A stretch of DNA of 64,000 bases, from contig LADO01000042.1 of NCBI GenBank assembly GCA_000961595.1, forward strand, positions 1 to 64,000. Direction: 5' to 3'. This stretch comes from Peptococcaceae bacterium BRH_c4b (lineage in GTDB: Bacteria; Bacillota; Desulfotomaculia; Desulfotomaculales; Desulfocucumaceae). Under the pieces are notes generated by a model that ran no database searches, was not told where the DNA came from, and saw only the letters and a list, made by a program, of their open reading frames with translations. Positions 25,961-35,508 of the stretch are shown here, one piece after another (positions within the stretch are counted from its first letter, which is position 1; the number at the start of each line of letters is the position of its first letter). Both the position numbers and the translations under genes were made by a program.

Positions 25961-26155
25961 ATGCCAAAAATTAAAACACACCGTGGTGCCGCCAAGAGAT
26001 TCAAAAAAACCGGCACTGGTAAATTTAAAGGTTCCCATGCCTTTGCCAGCCACATTCTGGGTAAAAAGACCGCCAAGCGCAAACGCCATCTGCGGCAGGC
26101 AGTAGGGGTCAGCGAGGCCGATGTCCGTAAGTTGCAGCGTATTCTGCCGTATTAA
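25961..26155 (+). CDS. rpmI: 50S ribosomal protein L35
   Basis: This 64-residue, strongly basic protein has the typical [17 protein letters not shown] start and KRHLRQAV segment of L35. ATG follows AGAGGGGG. It lies 14 bp after infC and is co-transcribed with it and rplT. Length and sequence are normal for the family. Confidence 0.98.
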   Translation: MPKIKTHRGAAKRFKKTGTGKFKGSHAFASHILGKKTAKRKRHLRQAVGVSEADVRKLQRILPY

Positions 26156-26210
26156 GCCTTTCTTATATGAAGCGCTAATATTTTTGAAGCTAGATTGAGG
26201 AGGAGATACT

Positions 26211-26567
26211 ATGCCACGGGCAAAGAGCAGTGTTGTCTCACGTCATAGACATAAAAAGGTTTTGAAGCTGGCCAAGGGCTACCGGGGTTCAAAGAGCAAG
26301 CTGTACCGGATTGCCAACCAGCAGTTATTGAAGTCGCTTACTTACGCCTACCGTGACCGCAAGGCTAAGAAGAGGGAATTTCGCAAGTTGTGGATAGCCC
26401 GCATCAATGCGGCCGCCCGCATGAACGGCATATCTTACAGCAGGCTTATGAACGGCCTGAAAATAGCAGGCGTGGAAGTCAACCGCAAAATGCTTGCCGA
26501 TATGGCTGTCAACGACGCCAATGCCTTCGGCCAACTGGTGCAGGTTGCCAAGGCCAAAATTAGCTAA
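26211..26567 (+). CDS. rplT: 50S ribosomal protein L20
   Basis: This 118-residue basic protein has the expected [20 protein letters not shown]-terminus and [11 protein letters not shown] core. ATG follows GAGGAGGAG. It binds 23S rRNA early in large-subunit assembly and probably also the operon leader at 25270. A terminator follows at 26591. Confidence 0.98.
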   Translation: MPRAKSSVVSRHRHKKVLKLAKGYRGSKSKLYRIANQQLLKSLTYAYRDRKAKKREFRKLWIARINAAARMNGISYSRLMNGLKIAGVEVNRKMLADMAVNDANAFGQLVQVAKAKIS

Positions 26568-26590
26568 ACAATACTTTACCGGCAGATATT

Positions 26591-26620
26591 AAAAGCATGG
26601 TCATTGCACCGTGCTTTTTT
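26591..26620 (+). terminator. Terminator of the infC operon
   Basis: AAAAGCATGGT, loop CATTGC and ACCGTGCTTTTTT. One G-U pair and a T6 tract. It separates rplT from the methyltransferase gene. Confidence 0.8.
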
Positions 26621-26642
26621 GCTGTGAGGGGGGTTAATGCTT

Positions 26643-27452
26643 ATGGAGCCTATTGTGAGCAGCTCAAACCCGCTGATAAAAAGTATCAAAAAGCTTTCCA
26701 GGCGTCGTCAGCGGGAAAAGGAAAAAAAGTTTGTGGTGGAAGGTGTCAGGTTTGTGGAGGAGGCCTTTAATTCCCGCTGGCCGCTAGAGGTGGTGCTGAC
26801 CGGGCCAGGGTTTGCCGGCCCCGGTCGGGAGGAGCTGACAGGTGCGCTCAAATCCGGGGGGATCAGGCTGGTGGAGGTAAGCGAGGCCATTATTGATGAA
26901 CTGGCGGAGACGGAGTCTCCCCAGGGCATCATTGCTGTGGCCGCTATGCCCGGCTGGGGTCCGGAGAGCTTACTGCGGGAAGTGCCCAGCCGGAGTGCCG
27001 CCCTGGTCGTGGTGGATGGGGTTCAGGATCCCGGCAACCTGGGCACCATCATACGTAGCGCCGATGCCTTCGGGGTAGACGGGGTCATGCTCACCAGGGG
27101 CACGGTGGATTTGTACAACCCCAAGGTCCTCCGCTCCACCATGGGCTCTATTTTTCACCTGCCGGTGCTGGCTAATCTGGAGGTAGAATATATAGCCGGT
27201 TTTTTAGGGGAACATGAAATTACCCTGGTGCTGGGCGATCCGGAGGCGGAATTGCCTATGACGGCGGTGGATCTTTCCATGTCCGTGGCTCTGCTGGTGG
27301 GCAGTGAGGCCCGGGGACCTTCCAGTGAGTTTATACGCTGCCAGCACATCACTGCCGGCATTCCCATGCCAGGCCGGGCGGAGTCGCTAAATGCCGGAGT
27401 GGCCGCCTCCATCATGTTGTATGAGATGGCCCGCCAGAGAAGTTCCACTTAG
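26643..27452 (+). CDS. RNA 2'-O-ribose methyltransferase, TrmH/SpoU family
   Basis: This roughly 269-residue protein has an N-terminal substrate-binding domain (about 1-95) and the SPOUT knot domain. The three SpoU motifs are present: DGVQDPGNLGTIIRSADAFG, LLVGSEARGPS and PGRAESLNAGVAAS. It methylates a ribose 2'-OH in rRNA or tRNA using SAM. The target cannot be named, but the RlmB/TsnR-like layout suggests 23S rRNA. The start is taken at 26643 (9 bp after GAGGGGGG); ATG 26637 is possible. Its position next to rplT and pheS is typical for Firmicutes. Confidence 0.93.
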   Translation: MEPIVSSSNPLIKSIKKLSRRRQREKEKKFVVEGVRFVEEAFNSRWPLEVVLTGPGFAGPGREELTGALKSGGIRLVEVSEAIIDELAETESPQGIIAVAAMPGWGPESLLREVPSRSAALVVVDGVQDPGNLGTIIRSADAFGVDGVMLTRGTVDLYNPKVLRSTMGSIFHLPVLANLEVEYIAGFLGEHEITLVLGDPEAELPMTAVDLSMSVALLVGSEARGPSSEFIRCQHITAGIPMPGRAESLNAGVAASIMLYEMARQRSST

Positions 27453-27453
27453 T

Positions 27454-28809
27454 TCAGTGCACCACCGCCATTATTTTGAAGGGCATATTGTTGATTATCC
27501 AGTTGATTTCGTTCCTGTTCAGATATATGCAGGCGTATGCCCGGGGCAGTCCTATCTGCCCGTGGTCGTCACCACCCGCCCCGGGCAGGGGGTGCAGCAT
27601 AATATCGGCGTTTAATCTTATGTAGGGTATGGGGTTTTTCTGCTCCGGGTTAAATTCCAGTGAGCTGCCTCTTTTTTCCTCGTACATGGTTACCCGGGGG
27701 ATTTTATCCTCCGTTAGGGATAGCCAGCCATCAAATTTTTTCAGTGTTTTATTGCCTTCCATAACCTTGATTACGCATGGGTTCCCCGGCTTTACGTCCA
27801 GCCAGCGCTGGTTTCCCAGATTGGTGGTGTTAAAATGATAATCTATCTTCAGTTCCTCTCCGTGCACAGAAAGCAGCCGGGCACTTACCCGGTAAAGCTT
27901 TGCCGGCAGCAGTATTTCATCCGGCTCAAAGGTGGCGTTATTGCTCTCCACAACCACCTTTCCTGCCATTTTCTTTTCTGTTTTTCCTTCCACGTCCGAC
28001 ACCTTTAAATCTGCCTCCTTTAGAGGCAGGTTGGTCACCAGTCTTATTTTCCTGGAAAGCCAGACACTGGGTGAATTAGGCTCAGGGTATATGTCCAGCG
28101 CCTCCAGGGCCGGCGCCGTGATAAAAAATCTTTTTATGGACTCCTTTAGCTTGCCGTTTCCCAGTGACATGAGGCCGGGGGATATGTTTATGCTATACCT
28201 GTGATTGTATTCCAGTCTGGCCGACGGTTTGAATATCCAGCGGCTGTAATCGATGTATTGTTTTGCCCCGCCTGGGCATGTTAACTTTACGGGGGAGAAT
28301 TCTCCGGCTGCGCTGACGGATACGTTGCGGTAAAAACTGCCGGGTTCCACGGGAGTATTAAAAACAAGAACGATGGGCCCTGTGGTGGGGACGTCTGAGG
28401 CCGGTTCCACGGTTACCAGCTCCGGTGTCACCCGGGCACTGAAAGTTCCCCGGCTACTTACGGTAAACGGGGGGATTAGGGCCGGAGTTTTGCGCAAGCG
28501 GTAGTAATACCTCAAACCCCGGGGATATTCGCTTTCATCTACAGTTATGCGCACGGTGTTGCGTGATATCCACCGGCTGCTGTACTTTACAGGCCTGTCT
28601 CCCGGCAGGCTATAGATGGAAAAGTGCTCCATGGCCCTGGTGTGGTTCATGGGTGCCCAGAAGGAAATTTCCACGTATAGACTTCCGCCGGCGCCGGTGT
28701 TGACGGGCCCCTGCCGCACGTTATGGCCCATGAACAGCCAGCCGGCCAGGAACGTCAAGGCAACCGAGCCCAGTATTTTTAACTGCCAGTATGTTATCTT
28801 TACTACCAT
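27454..28809 (-). CDS. Membrane-anchored Ig-like protein with a possible degenerate YkuD domain
   Basis: This 451-residue protein has a single N-terminal membrane segment (about residues 10-28) and a large extracytoplasmic part. The middle contains two beta-rich repeats of bacterial Ig-like type (VEPASDVPTTGPIVLVFN and LDIYPEPNSPSVWLSRKI). The last 110 residues resemble the layout of L,D-transpeptidases. Where those have SHGCIRM, this has AYACIYL: the Cys is kept but the Ser-His-Gly is not, so transpeptidase activity is doubtful. ATG at 28809 follows GGGGG. It converges with the rRNA methyltransferase gene with only 1 bp between the stops. It could be a non-catalytic cell-wall protein. Confidence 0.65.
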   Translation of the reverse strand: MVVKITYWQLKILGSVALTFLAGWLFMGHNVRQGPVNTGAGGSLYVEISFWAPMNHTRAMEHFSIYSLPGDRPVKYSSRWISRNTVRITVDESEYPRGLRYYYRLRKTPALIPPFTVSSRGTFSARVTPELVTVEPASDVPTTGPIVLVFNTPVEPGSFYRNVSVSAAGEFSPVKLTCPGGAKQYIDYSRWIFKPSARLEYNHRYSINISPGLMSLGNGKLKESIKRFFITAPALEALDIYPEPNSPSVWLSRKIRLVTNLPLKEADLKVSDVEGKTEKKMAGKVVVESNNATFEPDEILLPAKLYRVSARLLSVHGEELKIDYHFNTTNLGNQRWLDVKPGNPCVIKVMEGNKTLKKFDGWLSLTEDKIPRVTMYEEKRGSSLEFNPEQKNPIPYIRLNADIMLHPLPGAGGDDHGQIGLPRAYACIYLNRNEINWIINNMPFKIMAVVH

Positions 28810-28957
28810 TCCAGTACCCCCGGAAAAATCCTTTCATTACTATATATTAGCGACCAACCCGTAATATGATATGACAATCCCTTGCCAGTGCAGGGAAATG
28901 GTAATCTTTTCTGGCAGTAAAATTGCTAGTGATCAAGTGATTTTTCTGCAATCTTTC

Positions 28958-28986
28958 TTGTTTTCAGTTTTGCCTTGTGATATAAT
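28958..28986 (+). promoter_or_regulatory. Candidate SigA-type promoter upstream of the pheS leader
   Basis: TTGTTT (28958-28963), a 17-bp spacer and TATAAT (28981-28986). It lies about 300 bp before stem I of the T-box, so either the leader is unusually long or a second promoter lies closer. The intervening 28990-29290 has a GGTTAA...TTAACC hairpin near 29025-29042 and no gene. Confidence 0.6.
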
Positions 28987-29289
28987 CATACGCGAAGGGT
29001 CCCCAAAAATGATGAAAGGTTGTGGTTAAGTGCTTTTAACCGCCGAATTTTTTTGGAGGCTATTCGAGGCAACAGGCTCTGTTAGTGCTTATATGATTTA
29101 CAGGAGACTGGTTCTTCACTGATTTGTCTTTATAGAGCTTGCTGTTACGAAAAATAAGCGCTGGAATATCGGTGTATAGTAGCAGTATTCATTCTGGTAG
29201 CTTTTTATGTAGTTAAACATATAAAAAATAACTAAATATGAGTATTGTGTCAGATTGCAATTATAGATTAAGGTATTGAATTAGTGATT

Positions 29290-29597
29290 ACTCTATTAAC
29301 ATACCATACAGGTAACGGTAGTGAAGGGGAAGAGTAGAAGGAGGGCTCCTGAAAGGGATGGAAAGTCGCGACTGAAAGCTTTCCTCGGGGATGCGGCCTG
29401 TTGAATTCACCCCTGAACCGCAGCTGAAAGTGCGCAGGCGCCAGTAGGTGTAGCCGGCATTCCCTCCGTTAAAGGGGAGCGGGTATTCGGTTTGATTTTC
29501 ACCACGTACCCGGCTGAGTTATGATGTGCCTGTACGCAGACCAGGTTGCAAGGGTGGTACCGCGGAATAATCCGTCCCTTAGGGGGGCGGTTTTTGT
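29290..29597 (+). ncRNA. T-box leader (tRNA-Phe-sensing) of pheST
   Basis: The T-box core AGGGTGGTACCGCGG is at 29551-29565. It is followed by a terminator hairpin CCGTCCCTTAGGGGGGCGG and TTTTTGT (about 29572-29597). Stem I begins around GGGGAAGAGTAG (about 29328). A specifier TTC, a Phe codon, lies in GAATTCACC at 29406-29408. Charged tRNA-Phe would favour termination. Confidence 0.93.
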
Positions 29598-29638
29598 ATT
29601 TTAACAGGGAAATACGGAACATGGGAGGAATGAATGCT

Positions 29639-30661
29639 TTGCAAAAACAACTGCGGGAAATAGAGGAAAGGGTGCTGGAGAAGTTAAAATCAGCATCCGC
29701 GCTGGAAGAGTTAAACGATATAAGGGTGCGCTTTCTGGGGAAAAAGGGGGAGCTCACCGGCGTGCTCAGGGGTATGGGTGCCCTGTCCTCCGAGGAAAGG
29801 CCGGTTATTGGGCAGCTGGCCAATGATATAAGGGCCAGGGTAGAGTCCGAGCTGGATAAAAGGATGGGCGAGGTTAAAGCCATGGCCAGGAACGCCAGTC
29901 TATCCCGGGAGGTAATAGACGTTACCCTGCCCGGAACGGTGTTTGACGCCGGCGGTCTCCATCCGCTGACCACCGTGGCCCGCCAGATTGAGGATATTTT
30001 TACCGGCCTGGGCTTCTCCGTGGCCGAGGGGCCGGAAATAGAGCTTGATTATTATAATTTCGAGGCGCTGAATCTGCCCAAGGACCACCCGGCCAGGGAT
30101 ATGCAGGACACTTTCTTTTTCGGTCCGGAGATGCTGCTGCGCACTCACACCTCCCCGGTGCAGGTGAGGACCATGGAGCGCACCGCGCCGGCCGTGCCGG
30201 TGAAGATCATAGCTCCCGGTAAAGTGTACAGGAGGGATGACGATGCCACCCACTCGCCCATGTTCCACCAGGTGGAAGGGCTGCTGGTGGACAGGCGGGT
30301 TACCCTGGGAGATTTAAAGGGTGTACTGGAGGCTTTCGTCGGGCAGATGTTTGGACCGAAGACCAGAACCAGGTTCAGGCCCAGCTTTTTCCCGTTCACC
30401 GAGCCCAGCGCCGAGGTGGATATTTCCTGCGGCATGTGCGGCGGAAAGGGGTGCAGGGTATGCTCCCATACCGGCTGGCTGGAGATACTGGGCTGCGGCA
30501 TAGTGCACCCCCGGGTACTGGAGATGTCGGGCTACGACCCCGAGGAGGTTACAGGCTTTGCCTTCGGCATGGGTGTGGAGAGGGTCGCCCTGCTAAAATA
30601 CGATATAGATGACATGCGGCTGCTGTTTGACAACGATATGCGGTTCCTGGAGCAGTTTTAG
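29639..30661 (+). CDS. pheS: Phenylalanyl-tRNA synthetase alpha subunit
   Basis: This 340-residue subunit has an N-terminal coiled coil (about 1-80) and a class II catalytic core with motif 2 near [20 protein letters not shown] and motif 3 in [32 protein letters not shown] insert resembles that of other PheS proteins. In-frame ATGs at 29621 and 29630 exist, but GGGAGG at 29623-29628 is spaced correctly only for the TTG at 29639. That start also gives a normal N-terminus ([10 protein letters not shown]). It is controlled by the T-box leader. pheT follows after a repeat-filled gap. Confidence 0.96.
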   Translation: MQKQLREIEERVLEKLKSASALEELNDIRVRFLGKKGELTGVLRGMGALSSEERPVIGQLANDIRARVESELDKRMGEVKAMARNASLSREVIDVTLPGTVFDAGGLHPLTTVARQIEDIFTGLGFSVAEGPEIELDYYNFEALNLPKDHPARDMQDTFFFGPEMLLRTHTSPVQVRTMERTAPAVPVKIIAPGKVYRRDDDATHSPMFHQVEGLLVDRRVTLGDLKGVLEAFVGQMFGPKTRTRFRPSFFPFTEPSAEVDISCGMCGGKGCRVCSHTGWLEILGCGIVHPRVLEMSGYDPEEVTGFAFGMGVERVALLKYDIDDMRLLFDNDMRFLEQF

Positions 30662-30669
30662 GGCAATAG

Positions 30670-30829
30670 TATTCAGTAGTCAGTATTCAGACATCCATGC
30701 CGCGACCGGCACCATCAGAGTATAAAAATCCAGGACACTTTATATCATTCTGAACGAAGTGAAGAATCCAAGATTCTTCGCTTACGCTCAGGATGACATT
30801 TCCCTAAACTTATTTTCAGGGCAGTAGTC
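30670..30829 (-). repeat. About 160-bp dispersed repeat between pheS and pheT (inverted relative to 55614)
   Basis: Its reverse complement is nearly identical to 55614-55795. It includes GACTACTGCCCTGAAAATAAG, the palindromic core with CGTAAGCGAAG...CTTCGTTCAGAATGA, and GGTGCCG...CGGCATGG. The left end starts in ATTCAGTAGTCAGTATTCAG, a motif also seen near cbiB. It has no coding potential and sits inside the pheST operon. Confidence 0.88.
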
Positions 30830-30850
30830 CAGATGCGAGGAGGAATATTA

Positions 30851-33274
30851 GTGCGAGTTTCATATAAATGGCTGAAGGAGTATGTTGATATACCTGTTTC
30901 ACCCGGCGATTTGGCCGACCGTCTTACTTTGGCCGGGATTGCCGTGGAGGGTGTACACCAGCAGGGGGCCGGCATAGAAAAAGTTTACACCGGTAAAATA
31001 CTGGCCATAGAGCCCCATCCCAACGCCGACAGGCTGACTGTCTGCAAGGTGACCGCAGGAGGGCCGGAGGATCTGCAAATAGTTACCGGTGCCACTAACA
31101 TTAGTACAGGGGATGTAATTCCGGTGGCGGTGGAGGGGGCGCACCTGGCCGGGGGGCTGGTAATCAAGAAATCGAAATTGCGGGGAGTGGAGTCCAGGGG
31201 CATGCTGTGCTCCGGCCAGGAACTGGGGTTGGACCCCAAGACCATGCCTGCGGAGCAGGCCCACGGCATCATGATTTTGTCCCCCGATACCCAACTGGGG
31301 CTGGATATAAAGCCTGTCATTGGCCTGGACGACGCCGTTCTGGAGCTTGATTTGACCCCCAACCGGGGGGACGCCATGTCCATGGTGGGTGTGGCCAGGG
31401 AAGTGGCCGCCCTGCTGGGACAGAGTCTCCGGCTGCCGGTGCTGGACGTCGAAGAAAGCGGGGAAAGCACCGGGGGGAAAGTAAAGATTGACATTGAGGA
31501 CGGGGAATTATGCCGCCGCTACGTGGCCAAAGTATTCACCGGCATCAAAATAGGCCCCTCTCCGGGCTGGATGCAGGAGCGTTTGAGGGCGGCCGGCGTC
31601 AGGCCAATCAGCAACCTGGTAGACATTACCAACTACGTGATGATGGAGCTGGGACAGCCGCTGCATGCCTTTGATTATGACACCCTCCAAGACGGACACA
31701 TTATTGTCCGCAGGGCTATGGATGGGGATGTGCTTGTTTCCCTGGACGGAGCGAAGCGCAAACTGAACCGGGATATGCTGGTGATAGCTGACCCGGGCGG
31801 CCCGGTGGCGGTGGCCGGGGTAATGGGCGGCTTGGCCACGGAGGTAACCGCAAACACCAGAAACGTGCTGCTGGAATCAGCCTGGTTCAACCCCATCAGC
31901 ATCAGAAAAACTTCCAAGGCGCTGGGGCTGCGATCAGAATCCTCCTCCCGCTTTGAAAAGGGTATTGATCTCACCGGCTGCCTGCGGGCCGCCCGGAGGG
32001 CTTCCCGGCTGCTGGCGGATATGGGTGCCGGCGTGGTGGCCCCGGGCGAGGTGGATAACTATCCCTCACCCTATGTTCCTAAAACCATAGTGTTGAGACC
32101 GGAGCGGGTGGAGCACATACTGGGTACCCCGGTGAGCGCGGAGGATTCTGCGGACATCCTCGGTTCACTGGAGTTCGGTGTGCAGAAGGACGGCGCCGGG
32201 CTGATGGTAACGGTTCCCGGGCACAGGCCGGATGTATCCCTGGAAGTTGATTTAATAGAGGAAGTAGCAAGGATTTATGGTTACAACCGGATACCCGTCA
32301 CGCTTCCCTCCGGCGCTTCCACCAAGGGCGGCAGGACCAGGGAGCAGTCCCTGGAGGTGGCGGTGAAGGACAGAATGGCGGCCATTGGGCTGCGTGAGGT
32401 CATTACTTATACCTTCATTTCGCCGGAGGCTTTCACTAATATTAACCTGCCCCCGGAAAGCCCGCTACGGCAGGTAATGAGCCTGCAAAACCCGCTCAGC
32501 GAGGAGCAGTCGGTGATGCGCACCACCATACTGCCGGGACTGCTGGAGGTGCTGCACAGGAACGCCAATAGGAAAATTACCAACCTTTCCATATTTGAGC
32601 TGGGTAAAGTATATCTTCCCGGCGGCAGTGATGCGCTGCCCGAGGAGCGACCGGTTTTGGCGGCGGCGGCCATGGGCCGTACCAGCAGGGGATGGAACAG
32701 GCCCGCCCTGGAAAAGGATTTTTATTATATGAAAGGGGTTCTGGAAACTCTGCTCAGGCAGTCGGGGGTGGACGAAATATACTACGAGCCCCTCAAGGAT
32801 AACCCCTCCTATCACCCCGGGCGGGCGGCCAGGGTCACCGCAGCCGGGAGCCTGCTGGGTATAATTGGCGAGGTGCACCCCGGGGTGTTGGATAATTACG
32901 AGCTGCCCAACCGGGTTGTAGCCATGGAAATTGACTTCAACGTGCTGGCCGCCGTATCCGGCAGGGCCGGGAAATATAGTCAGCTGCCACGGTTCCCGGG
33001 GATAGAAAGGGATTTGGCGGTGGTGGTAAGTCTCCAGGTGCCGGTTCGGGATATTATGGCCGTGATTAAAAAGGCTGGCGGCCGGCTGCTGCGGGAAATC
33101 GAATTGTTCGATGTGTACCGCGGCGAGCAGGTGAAGCAGGACTGTCAGAGCCTGGCCTTCTCCCTAACCTTCAGAGCTGACGACAGAACCCTGACCGAAG
33201 ATGAAGTTAGCGGGCCGTTGAAGGCCATTCAGGAAAACATGGCCGGTAAATTCGAAGCGCAGTTAAGAAATTAG
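30851..33274 (+). CDS. pheT: Phenylalanyl-tRNA synthetase beta subunit
   Basis: This 807-residue subunit has the expected domains: a tRNA-binding OB fold (about 40-150, EPHPNADRLTVCKVTAG), the B3/B4 editing region, B5 and the catalytic-like core. The C-terminal anticodon-binding FDX-ACB domain follows (about 715-807, SQLPRFPGIERDLAVVV). The start is GTG at 30851 with GAGGAGG 8 bp upstream; the ATG at 30833 precedes that SD sequence. It forms the alpha2-beta2 enzyme with PheS. The SD sequence begins within 10 bp of the dispersed repeat. Confidence 0.97.
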   Translation: MRVSYKWLKEYVDIPVSPGDLADRLTLAGIAVEGVHQQGAGIEKVYTGKILAIEPHPNADRLTVCKVTAGGPEDLQIVTGATNISTGDVIPVAVEGAHLAGGLVIKKSKLRGVESRGMLCSGQELGLDPKTMPAEQAHGIMILSPDTQLGLDIKPVIGLDDAVLELDLTPNRGDAMSMVGVAREVAALLGQSLRLPVLDVEESGESTGGKVKIDIEDGELCRRYVAKVFTGIKIGPSPGWMQERLRAAGVRPISNLVDITNYVMMELGQPLHAFDYDTLQDGHIIVRRAMDGDVLVSLDGAKRKLNRDMLVIADPGGPVAVAGVMGGLATEVTANTRNVLLESAWFNPISIRKTSKALGLRSESSSRFEKGIDLTGCLRAARRASRLLADMGAGVVAPGEVDNYPSPYVPKTIVLRPERVEHILGTPVSAEDSADILGSLEFGVQKDGAGLMVTVPGHRPDVSLEVDLIEEVARIYGYNRIPVTLPSGASTKGGRTREQSLEVAVKDRMAAIGLREVITYTFISPEAFTNINLPPESPLRQVMSLQNPLSEEQSVMRTTILPGLLEVLHRNANRKITNLSIFELGKVYLPGGSDALPEERPVLAAAAMGRTSRGWNRPALEKDFYYMKGVLETLLRQSGVDEIYYEPLKDNPSYHPGRAARVTAAGSLLGIIGEVHPGVLDNYELPNRVVAMEIDFNVLAAVSGRAGKYSQLPRFPGIERDLAVVVSLQVPVRDIMAVIKKAGGRLLREIELFDVYRGEQVKQDCQSLAFSLTFRADDRTLTEDEVSGPLKAIQENMAGKFEAQLRN

Positions 33275-33351
33275 TAAAAAAAAGCGATACAGGCAGGAAT
33301 ATGCTGGCTATCCGCCGAAATATTCTCTGTTAAAACCGTGGAGGTGGATCC

Positions 33352-33612
33352 ATGTCCGGTACGGTTAACAGGGTTGTGGTGGATATATTCGGCAGCCAGT
33401 ATAATTTAAAAGGGGAAGAACCCACAGAGCATCTGGAAAAACTGGCCTCTCTGGTTGACAACAAAATGAGGGACATCAGGTCCCGCAATCCCCGGCTGAA
33501 CATATCCCAGACGGCCATTCTGGCAGCGCTAAATATTGCCGATGAATTTTTAAAATTGCGCAAGGAATACAATAGCCTGGAGGAATTGCTGCAGGATTCA
33601 AATGATGAATAA
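33352..33612 (+). CDS. zapA: Cell division protein ZapA
   Basis: This 86-residue protein starts with a small alpha/beta domain (VVVDIFGSQYNLKGEEPTEHL) followed by a long helix, as in ZapA, which crosslinks FtsZ filaments. ATG follows TGGAGGTGG. Its place between pheT and polX is characteristic of Firmicutes. A terminator-like hairpin follows. Confidence 0.92.
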   Translation: MSGTVNRVVVDIFGSQYNLKGEEPTEHLEKLASLVDNKMRDIRSRNPRLNISQTAILAALNIADEFLKLRKEYNSLEELLQDSNDE

Positions 33613-33628
33613 AATTTTTTTGTATATA

Positions 33629-33661
33629 ACGGCTCTTCCTTCCAATGGGAAGAGCTATTTT
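33629..33661 (+). terminator. Terminator after zapA
   Basis: GGCTCTTCC, loop TTCCAAT, GGGAAGAGC followed by TATTTTGTT. Confidence 0.75.
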
Positions 33662-33783
33662 GTTGCTGCCCACGGACTACACGATTTAATGTCCGCAGCC
33701 AATCTAATGCTTTTACCCGGGCTGTCTATTCCCCGGACCCGGGGGAAATGATAATAAAATAAAGTTGCCATGGAGTGTTGACC

Positions 33784-35508
33784 GTGCATAATATGGAAAT
33801 TACCTGGTCCCTTTACGAGTTGGCGGATTTGCTGGAAATCCGGGGGGGAGATTTTTTTAAACTGCGGGCCTATCGCAATGCCGCCAGGACCGTGGCCGGA
33901 CTGCCGGAGCCCGTGGAGATGCTGTACAGGGAAAAAAGGCTTACTGCGGTACCCGGTATAGGGAAAAACATTCAGGCTAAGATAGTAGAACTGTTGACCA
34001 CGGGTAAACTGGAAAAACTGGAAAAGTTGCGCCGGGAAATCCCCCGGGGGCTGCTGGAAATCATGGCCCTGCCGGGAGTGGGGGCCAAGCGTGCCAGATT
34101 TTTATACGAACAGCTTGGTGCCTCCAGCCTGGACGAATTGCAGCAGGCTGCCAGGGACCACCGGGTCAGGACGCTGCCGGGGCTGGGCGCCAAAACTGAA
34201 CTTGAATTAATAAGGAATATTGATATTCTGCGCAAGCGCGGCGGTATTTTTTTGCTGGGTCTGGCCCGGCAACTGGCGGCGGAATTGCTTGAGTTTATAA
34301 AAATATTGCCCGGGGTTGGCCGGGCGGAAGTTACGGGCAGTGTGCGCCGCTGGCGGGAGACGGTGAGAGACCTTAACATACTGGTTTCCTCCGGGGACCC
34401 CGGCCAGGTGCTGGAGGCCATGGCCGCACACCCCAGGGCCAGGGAAATTATACAACGGCAGCAGGATATAGTTAAAGTGATGACATGGTGGGGTATCCCG
34501 GTGGAAATAGCGGCGGTTAGTCCGGAGAGATTCACCTTTACCTGGTTCTGGCACACCGGCAGCAAAAAACACCTGGAGGAACTGCAGGAATTGGCGCAGG
34601 CCAGGGGAATGGAACTGGGATCGGAAGGACTCTTCAAGGATTCAGGACGGATGGAAATTAATATCAAATCCGAGGAGGATATTTATACCCTGCTCGGCCT
34701 GCAGTACGTTCCTCCCGAAATGCGGGAGGGCAGGGGCGAGGTGGCGCTGGCCTCCCGCCATGAGCTGCCCGAACTGCTGGATACCGGTATGATCAAGGGA
34801 GATTTGCACGTACACAGCAACTGGAGTGACGGGGGCGGCAGCATAGAGGAATTAGCGGCCCGGGCCAGGGAAAAGGGCTACAGTTACCTGGCCATAACAG
34901 ACCACTCCCAGTCACTGAAAATTGCCCGGGGGCTTACCCCGGAACGTCTTAGGGAGCAGTACGACTTAATCGACCGGATCAACGAAAAAAACAAGGATTT
35001 TACCATATTAAAGGGAATTGAAGTGGATATCCTGGCCCAGGGAGGGCTCGACCTGCAGGACGAAGTACTGGAAACCGCCGATGTAGTGGTGGCCTCTGTG
35101 CACAGTGGTTTCAAGCAGGACGCTGAAACCATTACCTCCAGGATACTGCAGGCGGTGGAAAACCGGCATGTGGATATTATAGGCCACCTGACCGGAAGGA
35201 TGATCGGCCAGCGGGAGGGCTACGCCGTTGATGTGCAAAGGGTGCTGGAGGCCGCAGCCAGGCACGGCAAAATAATGGAAATAAACTCTTCACCGGACCG
35301 GCTGGACTTAAACGATGAAAATGTAAGTCTGGCCAGGGAATACGGAGTCAGCATAGCCATCAACACCGATGCCCATGATTTGAAGCGTATGGATGAACTG
35401 GAGTATGGGGTGGCCACGGCCCGCCGGGGCTGGCTTGGGCCCGGGGATGTGGTTAATACCCTGGATCTACCGGATTTATTAGAGATATTGCGCAATAAAT
35501 ATAAGTGA
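33784..35508 (+). CDS. polX: PolX-type protein with a degenerate polymerase site and an intact PHP domain
   Basis: This 574-residue protein has the order HhH (about 8-150), Pol-beta nucleotidyltransferase (about 155-315) and PHP phosphoesterase (about 338-574). The PHP metal motifs are intact: DLHVHSNWSDG, ITDHS, VASVHSG, IIGHLTG and NTDAHD. In the polymerase domain the metal-binding triad is altered. GDxD becomes RDLN (Asp196, Asn198), and the third Asp is Glu241 in PVEIAAV. It may therefore act mainly as a 3'-5' exonuclease or AP endonuclease. The start is taken at GTG 33784, 8 bp after TGGAG. The stop codon lies in a dispersed repeat, so the last residue is repeat-encoded. Confidence 0.9.
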   Translation: MHNMEITWSLYELADLLEIRGGDFFKLRAYRNAARTVAGLPEPVEMLYREKRLTAVPGIGKNIQAKIVELLTTGKLEKLEKLRREIPRGLLEIMALPGVGAKRARFLYEQLGASSLDELQQAARDHRVRTLPGLGAKTELELIRNIDILRKRGGIFLLGLARQLAAELLEFIKILPGVGRAEVTGSVRRWRETVRDLNILVSSGDPGQVLEAMAAHPRAREIIQRQQDIVKVMTWWGIPVEIAAVSPERFTFTWFWHTGSKKHLEELQELAQARGMELGSEGLFKDSGRMEINIKSEEDIYTLLGLQYVPPEMREGRGEVALASRHELPELLDTGMIKGDLHVHSNWSDGGGSIEELAARAREKGYSYLAITDHSQSLKIARGLTPERLREQYDLIDRINEKNKDFTILKGIEVDILAQGGLDLQDEVLETADVVVASVHSGFKQDAETITSRILQAVENRHVDIIGHLTGRMIGQREGYAVDVQRVLEAAARHGKIMEINSSPDRLDLNDENVSLAREYGVSIAINTDAHDLKRMDELEYGVATARRGWLGPGDVVNTLDLPDLLEILRNKYK

